Of a DNA stretch of 46,677 nt, positions 7,835 to 15,166 are shown piece after piece. Every line of letters starts with the position of its first letter. The first letter of the stretch is position 1. Under the pieces are notes generated by a model, which saw nothing but the letters and a program-made list of their open reading frames with translations, was not told the origin of the DNA and did no database searches. The stretch covers positions 394,423 through 441,099 of the forward strand of contig NZ_JADPJG010000006.1 in NCBI RefSeq assembly GCF_023073335.1. Direction: 5' to 3'. A program made the translations under genes and the position numbers. This stretch comes from Bradyrhizobium sp. 21 (lineage in GTDB: Bacteria; Pseudomonadota; Alphaproteobacteria; Rhizobiales; Xanthobacteraceae).

Positions 7835-8746
7835 TCAGGCCAGGCGTCGCGGGCGGCTGTGGTGGATCGTGCAGGCGGCGACCGCCGCGTGGCCGAACGC
7901 AACCGAGATCTGGTGCAGGTCGGTGACGACGTCGCCGATCCCGTAGAGCCCGTCGATCGACGTGCGCTGATGGTCGTCGACTTTCAGGTAACCCTCCCCG
8001 GTATGTTCGGCCTCCAGCGCCACAGCGAGCTGCGAGCGCACCTCCGCTCCCATCGCGGGGTAGATCATGTCGAATTGCGTCGTGCGGCCGCCTTCGAAGA
8101 CGGCTTCGAGGCCGTCGTCTCCCCGTCTCAGACGCAGGCCGGACGCCGACACGACCTCGACGCCCGCTTCGGTCAGCTCCGACGCTGCGGCCTTGCCGTC
8201 ATCCCGCTCCGTCACGAGCAACGTCACGTCGCGCGAGTAGCTGCGCAGGAATAGCGCCTTGGCAGCGGCACGGTGCAGCGGGCCGACGACGCCGATGCGG
8301 CGGCCGGTCGCCTCGAAGGCGTCGCAGACGGGACAGTAGCGCAACAGCCCGTCCGCGACCGCGGCGCGCCATTCGTCGAACGGCGGATGAGTGTCGACGA
8401 TGCCGCAGGCAAGAATGACGGTGGCGGCCGCATGCGCCTCGCCGTTCCAGACCGCCTGAAAACCATGATCGTGCCGCCGCAAGGCGGTGACCTCGGCGGC
8501 CACCCGCGTGACCGCGAGCTCGCCCAGTTGCGCCGACATGCGCGCGATCAGGTCGGTGCCGGACAGGCCGTGGACGAAGCCCGGTACATTGTGACTGCGC
8601 GGGATCAGCGCTGCCCGGCTTGCGCCTGCGTCCACGACACAGACACGGCGCCTGAAGCGCGCAAGGTAGATCGCGGCCATCAGCCCGGCCGGGCCGCCGC
8701 CGACGATCAGGCAATCATACGCGTTGGTCGGGTCGCCTTCCGTCAA
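7835..8746 (-). CDS. Thioredoxin-reductase-like FAD/NAD(P)-dependent oxidoreductase
   Basis: A 303-residue flavoprotein of the thioredoxin reductase fold. It has an N-terminal FAD-binding GGGPAGL motif, a redox pair C138-x-x-C141 in CPVCDAFE (the family norm is CATCDG), a NAD(P)-binding region and the C-terminal FAD motif YGIGDVV. It would pass electrons from NAD(P)H to a disulfide substrate, or act as a ferredoxin/thioredoxin-type reductase with an unknown partner. The NAD(P) glycine motif reads GVVGPLHRAAAKA, which departs from the usual GxGxxA. I chose a TTG start at 8746 because GGAGAAG lies 5 bases before it; an ATG at 8806 in the same frame has no clear binding site and adds 20 unusual residues. 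It lies downstream of the isochorismatase-like gene, probably in the same transcript. Confidence 0.85.
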   Translation of the reverse strand: MTEGDPTNAYDCLIVGGGPAGLMAAIYLARFRRRVCVVDAGASRAALIPRSHNVPGFVHGLSGTDLIARMSAQLGELAVTRVAAEVTALRRHDHGFQAVWNGEAHAAATVILACGIVDTHPPFDEWRAAVADGLLRYCPVCDAFEATGRRIGVVGPLHRAAAKALFLRSYSRDVTLLVTERDDGKAAASELTEAGVEVVSASGLRLRRGDDGLEAVFEGGRTTQFDMIYPAMGAEVRSQLAVALEAEHTGEGYLKVDDHQRTSIDGLYGIGDVVTDLHQISVAFGHAAVAACTIHHSRPRRLA

Positions 8747-8837
8747 AGCGGCTTCTCCACAAATGGCTGGCGTTCGACCAACCGGAGGTTCAGCTTGGCG
8801 TTCCATCGGCTCGAAGCTTTCGCCGACGTCGCCTGGA

Positions 8838-9449
8838 TCAGGAGTCCCGCCAGAACTCCGCCAGTTCTTCCGCGTTCATCAGATCGACCTGGCCGTGAAA
8901 GCGGGTGCGGTACATCGTCATGAGCGCATCGTGCCCGACGTCGGACGAGCTGCACAGCGCATCCTCGACGATGACGACCCTGAAGCCGAGATCGACGGCG
9001 CTCAGGACCGTCGACAGCACGCAGACGTCCGTCTCCGCGCCCGTGATCACGACCGTACCGACGTTCTTGTCGACCAGCAGGCTGGCAAGACCGGGATTGC
9101 TGAACGCGGAATAGGCCGGCTTGTCGACGATTGCAGCGGGAGGGACGAACCGGCTCAGAGCCGGCACGAGTTCGAGAGCCGATGGCGGCAGATGCCTGCG
9201 GGTCGCCTGTCGCCAGCGATGAAAATAGCTCCGCCACTGTCCCGGACGATCTTCCGGGTCCTCGGGCGTGATGAAGCGCGTGAAGATCGTTCTGGCCTGA
9301 TGGCGCGAAACGATCGCGGCGATGGTCGGCAGGACCCGCTCCATCCAGGGCGTCGCCCACATGCCGCCGGGGGCGAAGATGTTCTGCATGTCGATACACA
9401 AGTGCACGGCGTCACTGATGTCGGCAACTTCCGACGCGCTGTCTCTCAT
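8838..9449 (-). CDS. Isochorismatase-family cysteine hydrolase
   Basis: A 203-residue hydrolase of the isochorismatase/nicotinamidase fold. The catalytic triad is visible: D20 in LCIDMQN, K110 in DKPAYSAF and C143 in GAETDVCV, the last preceded by the usual cis-peptide region. Enzymes of this type hydrolyse amides (nicotinamide, N-carbamoyl compounds, ureidoacrylate) or vinyl ethers; the exact substrate is not evident. A strong GGAGG site precedes the ATG at 9449. The gene is followed by the flavoprotein gene. Confidence 0.88.
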   Translation of the reverse strand: MRDSASEVADISDAVHLCIDMQNIFAPGGMWATPWMERVLPTIAAIVSRHQARTIFTRFITPEDPEDRPGQWRSYFHRWRQATRRHLPPSALELVPALSRFVPPAAIVDKPAYSAFSNPGLASLLVDKNVGTVVITGAETDVCVLSTVLSAVDLGFRVVIVEDALCSSSDVGHDALMTMYRTRFHGQVDLMNAEELAEFWRDS

Positions 9450-9782
9450 GGTCCTCCACCTTCAGGCGCGTCGCCACGCGCGAGGAATCGTGATGTCCGC
9501 ATCGTCATGTCCCGCGGTGACCTCATCGATTGCAAATGCGATCCCACGGCCATCGTTCCCCGTTCATCCGCCGGAGGACGCACGTGCCGAGACTCCCGGG
9601 GAAACCCAAAAACTGAAGGATTTGAATGCCGCGCGTGGCCAGCCGGTGCGCTCGGAGCTCACCTTCCCCGCCTTGTTCGATCGTGGAAATGAGCTTGCGG
9701 TGCTTCTCCCCGAAGCGTAATTTTCAACCCTACGTAGCTCATTCGAAAGCATCTCACGGGTTCGGCCAAGCGGGAGAAAGCA
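9450..9782. other. Divergent intergenic region without recognised gene
   Basis: These 333 bases separate the isochorismatase-like gene (minus) from the DUF1326 gene (plus), so both promoters should lie here. I see no convincing coding frame, no strong hairpin, and no consensus -35/-10 pair that I would defend. Confidence 0.5.
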
Positions 9783-10412
9783 ATGGCGGATGTCCCATGG
9801 CACCTTTCCGGTGACTATTTCGAGAATTGCAGTTGCAGCATCGTGTGTCCCTGCCTGGTGTCGGCGGCGCCCCCATTGACCGCCCGACCGACCGAGGGTT
9901 TTTGCAACGTACCGCTGATCTTCCACATCGAGAGCGGCCGCTATGGCGATATCGCGCTCGACGGGCTGAATGTGCTCGTCATCCTCCACGCGCCTGGGGT
10001 CATGGCAGACGGAGATTGGTCGGTGGCCGCCTATGTCGATCAGCGCGCCGATGATGAGCAGACCGAGGCCCTGGCTGCAATCTTCACCGGTGGTGCCGGC
10101 GGTCCGATGGCCGCGTTCGCGCCGCTGATCAGCAAGAACCTGGGGGTGCGCAAGGTCCCGATCACGTTCCGGATCGACGGCAAGACGCGGTCCGCTGAAA
10201 TTCCCGGCATCCTGCACATGTCCGTCGATCCCTTACCGACCATGCATCCGAGCGGGGAGATGTGGGTGAACATCGGCCATCCGGTCAGCCCCGACGCCAT
10301 GGTGATGGCGGTCGGCGCCGCCGGCAATACCTTCAGCGATCACGGCATGCGCTGGGATAATTCCGGCAGGAACGGCCTTTATGCGCCGATCCGCTGGTCG
10401 AACCAGGCGTGA
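9783..10412 (+). CDS. DUF1326 protein
   Basis: A 209-residue protein matching DUF1326 in its N-terminal hallmark FENCSCSIVCPC, a cluster of four cysteines within ten residues (about 15-24), with a further FCNVPL downstream. No signal peptide is evident. The cysteine cluster suggests metal binding, but no activity is established that I can cite. A GGGAGAAAG site precedes the ATG. The next gene, 49 bases downstream, is a DUF2182 membrane protein. These two families commonly occur together, which supports a joint function. Confidence 0.88.
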   Translation: MADVPWHLSGDYFENCSCSIVCPCLVSAAPPLTARPTEGFCNVPLIFHIESGRYGDIALDGLNVLVILHAPGVMADGDWSVAAYVDQRADDEQTEALAAIFTGGAGGPMAAFAPLISKNLGVRKVPITFRIDGKTRSAEIPGILHMSVDPLPTMHPSGEMWVNIGHPVSPDAMVMAVGAAGNTFSDHGMRWDNSGRNGLYAPIRWSNQA

Positions 10413-10461
10413 TGTAGCCTCCCGATACCGGCCTGCGTCAGGCCGGCAATGTCGATCGCAA

Positions 10462-11277
10462 ATGACGGACAGCCCCCTGGAAATCGTGCTGCGGCGCGAT
10501 CGCTGGATCGTCGGCGGCGCGATCGGCCTCATTGTCGCGCTGGCATGGAGCTATGTGCTCTGGCTCGCCAACGACATGGACATGGGCGGCATGGACATGA
10601 CCGAGTTCCGCATGATCCCGGCCGGGATCGGGATCATGCTGCCGGCCAGCGAGCCGTGGCGATCGATCGAGTTCGCCTATGTGTTCCTGATGTGGGCGGT
10701 GATGATGGTCGGAATGATGGCCCCCTCGGCCGCGCCCATGATCCTGATGTACGCCCGCGTAGGTCGACAGGGCAAAGCGCAAGGCAAGCCATTCGCCGCG
10801 ACCGGCTGGTTTGCCGCCGGCTATGTCCTCGCCTGGTGCGGCTTTTCGCTGGCAGCCACCTTGCTCCAATGGGCGATCGAGCGGGCCGCCCTGCTGGATT
10901 CCCGGATGGCGATCGCGAGCAACCTGCTCGGCGCTATCGTGCTGATCGCGGCGGGTGTCTATCAATGGACACGTCTCAAAGACGTCTGTCTGGCCCAGTG
11001 CCAGTCGCCGTTTCTGTTCCTGATGCGCCATGGCGGCTTTCGCGGCGACCTGCGCGGTTGCCTGCTGCTGGGCTTTCGGCACGGCGGCTATTGCGTCGGC
11101 TGCTGCTGGGTTTTGATGGCGCTGTTGTTCGTGGGCGGCGTGATGAACGTGCTCTGGATCGCGCTCCTGGCCCTGCTTGTCCTTTTGGAGAAACTCACGC
11201 CGGTCGGACGCTGGATCGCGCGCGCTGCCGGCATAGCCTGTGTGGCTGCGGGTGCCTGGCTCCTGCTGTCCTTGTGA
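10462..11277 (+). CDS. DUF2182 (PpoB2-like) metal-binding integral membrane protein
   Basis: A 271-residue inner-membrane protein with about six to seven membrane segments. Between the first two segments lies a Met/Asp-rich loop (NDMDMGGMDMTEF, about 37-49). Later come CLAQC (about 178-182), and HGGYCVGCCW in a membrane segment. These Met, His and Cys clusters fit the family description as predicted metal-binding membrane proteins. As I recall, the family includes PpoB2 of Marinomonas, proposed to deliver copper to a tyrosinase. It follows the DUF1326 gene directly, so the pair probably works as one unit; copper is a reasonable guess, not shown. The ATG at 10462 is chosen; an upstream frame extension has no family resemblance. 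Confidence 0.85.
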   Translation: MTDSPLEIVLRRDRWIVGGAIGLIVALAWSYVLWLANDMDMGGMDMTEFRMIPAGIGIMLPASEPWRSIEFAYVFLMWAVMMVGMMAPSAAPMILMYARVGRQGKAQGKPFAATGWFAAGYVLAWCGFSLAATLLQWAIERAALLDSRMAIASNLLGAIVLIAAGVYQWTRLKDVCLAQCQSPFLFLMRHGGFRGDLRGCLLLGFRHGGYCVGCCWVLMALLFVGGVMNVLWIALLALLVLLEKLTPVGRWIARAAGIACVAAGAWLLLSL

Positions 11278-11431
11278 TTGCGGGTCGCGGACGTCGATCG
11301 CGCCGGCGGAGCGAACTCTCGGCCGGGAGATCGAACATCGAGGATCAGCGCAGGCCCATTTCCAGGATTCGCAGCGCCCAGCAAGGCGGGCATCGACGAT
11401 CGCGAAAGGATTCTTCGGGTATCTGTTCCCC

Positions 11432-11516
11432 TGGTGCGCTCGGAGGGACTCGAACCCCCACGATTTTACTCACTGCCACCTCAAGGCAGCGCGTCTACCA
11501 ATTCCGCCACGAGCGC
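11432..11516 (-). tRNA. tRNA-Leu (anticodon GAG)
   Basis: Read on the minus strand, an 85-base class II tRNA. The acceptor stem GCGCTCG pairs with CGAGCGC. The D region is GGCGGAATTGGTAGACGC. The anticodon stem CTGCC/GGCAG encloses the loop TTGAGGT with anticodon GAG, reading CUC/CUU. A short variable arm and the T loop GGTTCGAGTCC follow. The CCA end is encoded. Confidence 0.95.
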
Positions 11517-11666
11517 TTTGGGGATGCCGGCTTGAGGCCTGAAGGCCAGCCGGATCAACGGCGCCGATCTAACAAATCCATCAGAGGGGTACAAGCCTGC
11601 AAAGGCCCCGAATTCCACAAGCTTTGCAGGAAATTTCCGGCTCGCCCCCCGAATCGGCGCTACCGG

Positions 11667-11704
11667 GTGCCCAGGCCGCTACCGCGTGCCCAGGCCGCTA
11701 CCGC
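11667..11704. repeat. Perfect 19-bp tandem duplication across a stop codon
   Basis: GTGCCCAGGCCGCTACCGC occurs twice in tandem without mismatch, with a partial further unit upstream. The second copy contains the TAG stop of the SpoA-like gene (minus strand, 11698-11700), so the duplication added material behind the reading frame and did not change the protein. Confidence 0.9.
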
Positions 11705-11940
11705 ATGCCGGGGGTGCGCGGCAGCATCTGCTTGACCTCGACCGCGATGCGGTTGCGGTCGACCAGCACGACGCCGGAGGCGACTGGCAGATTGTTGGCC
11801 AAAACCTTGACCTCGTCGGCCTCGGTTGCGTCCAGCTCGATGATGGCGCCGCGGGAAAGACGCAGGACTTGATGGATCGGCATGGTGGTCGTCCCGAGGA
11901 CGACCATGAGATCCACGGTGACTTTATCGAGAGTGGGCAC
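11698..11940 (-). CDS. Orphan SpoA-domain (FliN-like) protein
   Basis: An 80-residue protein that consists almost entirely of one SpoA/FliN domain. It begins KVTVDLMVVLGTTTMPIHQV, followed by LSRGAIIELD and ends with the VEVKQMLPR strand. In flagellar motors and type III secretion systems FliN/SctQ-type domains form the cytoplasmic C-ring. Here no flagellar or secretion genes are adjacent: the neighbours are a tRNA and lipB. The start is GTG at 11940, without a clear ribosome binding site. It could be the motor-switch FliN of a dispersed flagellar set or a stand-alone relative. The N-terminal extension found in many FliN proteins is missing. Confidence 0.75.
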   Translation of the reverse strand: MPTLDKVTVDLMVVLGTTTMPIHQVLRLSRGAIIELDATEADEVKVLANNLPVASGVVLVDRNRIAVEVKQMLPRTPGMR

Positions 11941-12001
11941 TGTCGGGACCGCCGCAACTGGGGACTAGGGACTGGGACTTGGAGCAAGAGCCTCTAGATA
12001 A

Positions 12002-12043
12002 GAGGCTTGAGATATGAGGCTTGAGTTATGAGGCTTGGCATTT
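12002..12043. repeat. Three 14-bp tandem repeats upstream of lipB
   Basis: GAGGCTTGAGATAT, GAGGCTTGAGTTAT and GAGGCTTGGCATTT follow each other directly. They lie 35 bases before the lipB start and behind the start of the divergent SpoA-like gene. A shorter (GGGACT)n-like run lies just before. They are too short and too few for CRISPR. Confidence 0.8.
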
Positions 12044-12077
12044 GCGCCTCCAATGATCACCACGTTATGGTTAGCCA

Positions 12078-12827
12078 ATGGTTAATTCGCCCCACCCCGC
12101 CCGCCAAAACCAGCGTCAAGAGCTCGATTTGACGTCGTTTTCCCTTGCGGGCGGCGCGCCGGTCGAGTGGCGGATCTCCGACACCCCTGTGCCCTACCCG
12201 GACGCCGTGGCCGCCATGGAGGCGCGCGTGGCGGCGATCGCGGCCGGCGAAGCAACGGAGCTGGTGTGGCTGCTCGAACATCCTCCACTCTACACCTCCG
12301 GCACCTCGGGCAAGGAAAGCGACCTGCTCGATGCCCGATTTCCGATCTTTGCCACCGGGCGCGGCGGGCAGCTCACCTATCACGGGCCCGGCCAGCGGGT
12401 GGCCTATGTCATGCTCGACCTCAAGCGCCGCCGGCCGGATGTGCGGGCCTACGTCGCGAGCCTGGAGGAATTGATCCTGCGGACGCTTGCCGCCTTCAAC
12501 GTCCGCGGCGAGCGGCGCGAGGACCGGGTCGGCGTCTGGGTGAAGCGGCCCGACAAGGGGCCCGAGTACGAAGACAAGATCGCCGCGATCGGCGTGCGGC
12601 TGAAGCGCTGGGTTTCGTTCCACGGCATCGCCATCAATGTCGAGCCGGAGCTCAAGCATTTCAACGGCATCGTGCCCTGCGGCGTCGCCGATCCCCGCTA
12701 CGGCGTCACCTCGCTGGTCGATCTCGGCCAGCTCGTGACCCTGGCCGACGTCGATGTCGCGCTCCGGCAGGCGTTTGAGGAGCTGTTCGGGCCGACCCGA
12801 GCGCTACTTCCCGAAGCGGCCGTCTAG
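12078..12827 (+). CDS. lipB: Octanoyltransferase LipB
   Basis: A 249-residue cytoplasmic lipoyl(octanoyl) transferase, moving octanoyl groups from acyl carrier protein to lipoyl domains of 2-oxoacid dehydrogenases and the glycine cleavage H protein. The signature [12 protein letters not shown] (95-106), the catalytic lysine K167 in EDKIAAIGV, and the acyl-carrying cysteine C201 in IVPCGV are all in place. The N-terminal 20 residues are polar and not conserved in the family, so a shorter start is possible. Length is normal. It stands alone; the lipoate synthase gene is not in the window. Confidence 0.96.
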   Translation: MVNSPHPARQNQRQELDLTSFSLAGGAPVEWRISDTPVPYPDAVAAMEARVAAIAAGEATELVWLLEHPPLYTSGTSGKESDLLDARFPIFATGRGGQLTYHGPGQRVAYVMLDLKRRRPDVRAYVASLEELILRTLAAFNVRGERREDRVGVWVKRPDKGPEYEDKIAAIGVRLKRWVSFHGIAINVEPELKHFNGIVPCGVADPRYGVTSLVDLGQLVTLADVDVALRQAFEELFGPTRALLPEAAV

Positions 12828-13012
12828 TTGTTGCAGCCCGCTTGTTCTCCGCGGGCCCGGAATCGGCTACGCTTCACTCCGGCGTCGCCCACGCCTCCCC
12901 CCTCCGCCGGGAAAGTAAATCTCATGCCGGGCGACTAGATCATCGGACCGACTGTTCGAGCGCCAGGCATAAGGAGGGATTGCGCTTTCTGCTCGCAATG
13001 GGAGGTTTTACG

Positions 13013-13720
13013 ATGAAGCTGTCTGCACCCATCTATCATCTGAAGCGCAAGGCGAAGCGCCTGTCCCGCGACGAAAACATTCCGCTGCACGATGCGCTTG
13101 ACCGCATCGCCGCGACGGAAGGCTTTTCCGCCTGGAGCCTGCTCGCGGCGAAAGCTGCCGCCATGACGCCGGCCAATCGGCTGTTCCCGCAATTCGTGCC
13201 AGGTGATCTGGTACTGGTTGGCGCGCGCCCCGGTCAGGGCAAGACGCTGATGAGCCTCGCGCTTGCCGTGGAGGCGATGCGGTCCGGCCACCGCGCCGCG
13301 TTCTTCTCGCTCGAATACACCGAGAAAGATGTTATGGATCGCTTGCGGGTGATCGGCGTGGACCCGGCGCAGTTCGAAAAACTGTTCGAGGTCGATTGCT
13401 CCGACGCCATCAGTGCCGATTACGTCGTCAAGCAGATGGCCGCGGCACCTCACGGCACGTTCGTCGTAATCGACTATCTGCAACTGCTCGACCAGCGGCG
13501 GGAAAACCCCGACCTCACCGTTCAGGTGCGCGCGCTGAAATCATTCGCGCGCGACAAGGGGCTGATCGTCGTCTTCATCTCGCAGATCGACCGCTCCTAT
13601 GATCCCTCGGTCAAGCCCTGCCCTGACATCGGCGATGTCAGGCTGCCGAACCCGCTGGATTTGAAGCTGTTCGACAAGACCTGTTTCCTGAACAATTCCG
13701 AAGTTCGAATAGCGGGCTGA
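13013..13720 (+). CDS. Compact DnaB-like RecA-fold ATPase
   Basis: A 235-residue protein resembling only the C-terminal ATPase half of replicative helicase DnaB. The Walker A motif is GARPGQGKT (70-78). FFSLEYTEKDVMDRL corresponds to the FFSLEM region. The Walker B motif VVIDYLQLLD has D154. LKSFARDKGLIVVFISQIDR matches the motif-3 sensor region. DnaB's N-terminal primase-interaction domain is absent. Instead residues 8-47 (HLKRKAKRLSRDENIPLHDA, then SAWSLLA) resemble a short helical module that I associate with Glyoxalase_8-type proteins. The start at 13013 follows a GGAGG site; a longer frame from 12842 lacks support. Function is unknown; a DNA-processing ATPase is likely. It is flanked by lipB and a tautomerase gene, so context does not help. 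Confidence 0.75.
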   Translation: MKLSAPIYHLKRKAKRLSRDENIPLHDALDRIAATEGFSAWSLLAAKAAAMTPANRLFPQFVPGDLVLVGARPGQGKTLMSLALAVEAMRSGHRAAFFSLEYTEKDVMDRLRVIGVDPAQFEKLFEVDCSDAISADYVVKQMAAAPHGTFVVIDYLQLLDQRRENPDLTVQVRALKSFARDKGLIVVFISQIDRSYDPSVKPCPDIGDVRLPNPLDLKLFDKTCFLNNSEVRIAG

Positions 13721-13735
13721 CGACCCTGCTGCGAG

Positions 13736-13763
13736 GCCGCGGGTGTGACTGTTCACCCGCGGC
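13736..13763. terminator. Hairpin between convergent genes, possible bidirectional terminator
   Basis: GCCGCGGGTG and CACCCGCGGC form a perfect 10-bp stem with an 8-base loop, placed between the convergent DnaB-like and tautomerase genes. There is no long T-run on either side, so termination efficiency is uncertain. Confidence 0.5.
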
Positions 13764-13771
13764 GTTCGCTC

Positions 13772-14194
13772 TCATGCTTTCGCCGGCGAAACTTCGAGCT
13801 TGCCGGCGATGTAGCGCCGCTCCTGGGTCAGGCCGCCAAAGCCGTAGGCGTCGGCCTTGACCTCGTCGACATGCAGATAGGTCTCGGGATGCAGCGGGCC
13901 CAGGATCCCGGCCATGCGCTCGAACATCGCGGCGAGATAGGCGGCCTTCTCGTCCTTGGTGTTGGTGCCTTCGCTGACGTGGATGTCGATCCAGTAGCTG
14001 GCCAGCTTTTGCTCGGCGAGTGACTTGCCGCCGGCGAACCAGTCGGCGGCCTCCACGGACTTGACGATGATCGCGGTCACCTTGGGGTCCTTGTGCAGGA
14101 TTGTTGCGGTGAGCTCGGACACGGCGCTCGCGATCTCGGCCTTCAGCGAGGGCGACTGGCGGGAGGTGGTGTAGGACACGGTGATCAGGGGCAT
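13772..14194 (-). CDS. Tautomerase-family protein
   Basis: A 140-residue protein of the 4-oxalocrotonate tautomerase superfamily. The sequence begins MPLITVSYTT, so after methionine removal the catalytic Pro is the N-terminal residue. This decides the start at 14194, which also has a strong GAGGAG site. The length is about double a minimal tautomerase (about 60 residues), as in fused or MIF-type members. The second half (ERMAGILGPLHPETYLHVDE) lacks an internal Pro-Met start. The substrate is unknown. The gene is divergent from a LysR regulator, which probably controls it. Confidence 0.85.
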   Translation of the reverse strand: MPLITVSYTTSRQSPSLKAEIASAVSELTATILHKDPKVTAIIVKSVEAADWFAGGKSLAEQKLASYWIDIHVSEGTNTKDEKAAYLAAMFERMAGILGPLHPETYLHVDEVKADAYGFGGLTQERRYIAGKLEVSPAKA

Positions 14195-14267
14195 GGTGGT
14201 TCTCCTCAAGATGCGGCGCCGTATGTGCGCGGCGTTGATGAGAAGCTAGACCTCCCCTGATCATTTT

Positions 14268-14290
14268 GCTATCTTATCTCTGTTGATAGC
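14268..14290. promoter_or_regulatory. LysR-type binding box between divergent genes
   Basis: GCTATC and GATAGC form a perfect 6-bp inverted repeat separated by 11 bases, which is the classical T-N11-A layout of LysR-regulator boxes. An overlapping CTTATC...GATAAG pair (14273-14299) adds a second symmetry. It lies between the tautomerase and lysR starts, 17 bases before the lysR ATG, suiting autoregulation and control of the tautomerase gene. Confidence 0.7.
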
Positions 14291-14307
14291 AGTGATAAGA
14301 ATTCATA

Positions 14308-15162
14308 ATGACAACCACACTCGACATCGCCACCGTCCAGGCCTTCCTGCTGGTCGCCGACCTCCAGAGCTTTACCCGCACCGCCGAAGCGCTCGGCACG
14401 ACGCAAGCCGCCGTCAGTCTCAAGCTGCAGCGGCTGGAGACGTTGCTGGGAAAACGCCTCGTCGAGCGGTCGCCGCGCGCGGTCCGGCTCACCGCCGACG
14501 GTGCAGCGTTCCTCGATCGCGCCCGCGCGCTGATCGCGGCGCATGACCGCGCGCTGTCGGGCGAGGCTCCGGCGGCGCAGTCGCTCTCGCTCGGCATCTC
14601 CGACCATGCCGCGGGCCCGGAGCTGGTGCCGCTGCTCGAACGCCTGCACGCGATGTCTTCACACCTTACCCTCGCCGTCACCATCGGCTTCTCGCGCGAG
14701 ATGCAGGATGCCTATGACGCGGGCCATTTGGATGCGGTGATCGTGCGGCAGGAAGGCAGCCGGCGCGGCGGCGAGAAACTGACCGAGGACGAGTTCGGCT
14801 GGTTCGCGGCAAGACGCTTCGCCCTGCCGAAGGGTGAGCCGTTGCCGCTCGCAACGCTCGCCCCGCCCTGCGGCGTCCGCGCCATCGCCGTCCGCGCGCT
14901 CGACAAGGCCGGCCTCACCTGGCGCGAGCGCTTTGTCGGCGGCGGCGTCACGGCGGTGGTTGCGGCCGCGCTTGCCGGGCTTGCGATTGCGCCGCTGGCG
15001 CGCCGGATCGCACCTCCCGGGCTGGTCGACATCGGGCCTGCGCACAAGCTGCCGAAGCTCGGCAGCTCGAAGGTGATGCTGCATTCGAAGGTCAGCGATC
15101 CCGCCAAGCTGGCAGCGCTACGCGCGGTGGCGGCGACGTTCCGAAGTGTAGCCGCCACCTGA
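14308..15162 (+). CDS. LysR-family transcriptional regulator
   Basis: A 284-residue regulator. The N-terminal winged helix-turn-helix (about 6-65) contains the LysR signature FTRTAEALGTTQAAVSLKLQ and LERLL-like spacing, followed by a linker helix and the periplasmic-binding-protein-like effector domain (about 88-284). It is divergent from the tautomerase gene with a LysR box between them, so it most likely controls that gene in response to an unidentified small molecule. The C-terminal end stops only five bases before the stop of the convergent epimerase gene. Confidence 0.93.
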   Translation: MTTTLDIATVQAFLLVADLQSFTRTAEALGTTQAAVSLKLQRLETLLGKRLVERSPRAVRLTADGAAFLDRARALIAAHDRALSGEAPAAQSLSLGISDHAAGPELVPLLERLHAMSSHLTLAVTIGFSREMQDAYDAGHLDAVIVRQEGSRRGGEKLTEDEFGWFAARRFALPKGEPLPLATLAPPCGVRAIAVRALDKAGLTWRERFVGGGVTAVVAAALAGLAIAPLARRIAPPGLVDIGPAHKLPKLGSSKVMLHSKVSDPAKLAALRAVAATFRSVAAT

Positions 15163-15166
15163 GGGC

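Noticed and set aside
11985..12045. Short tandem repeats as a possible CRISPR array
   Set aside because: Units are 14 bp, directly adjacent without spacers, only three copies, and no cas genes are in the window.
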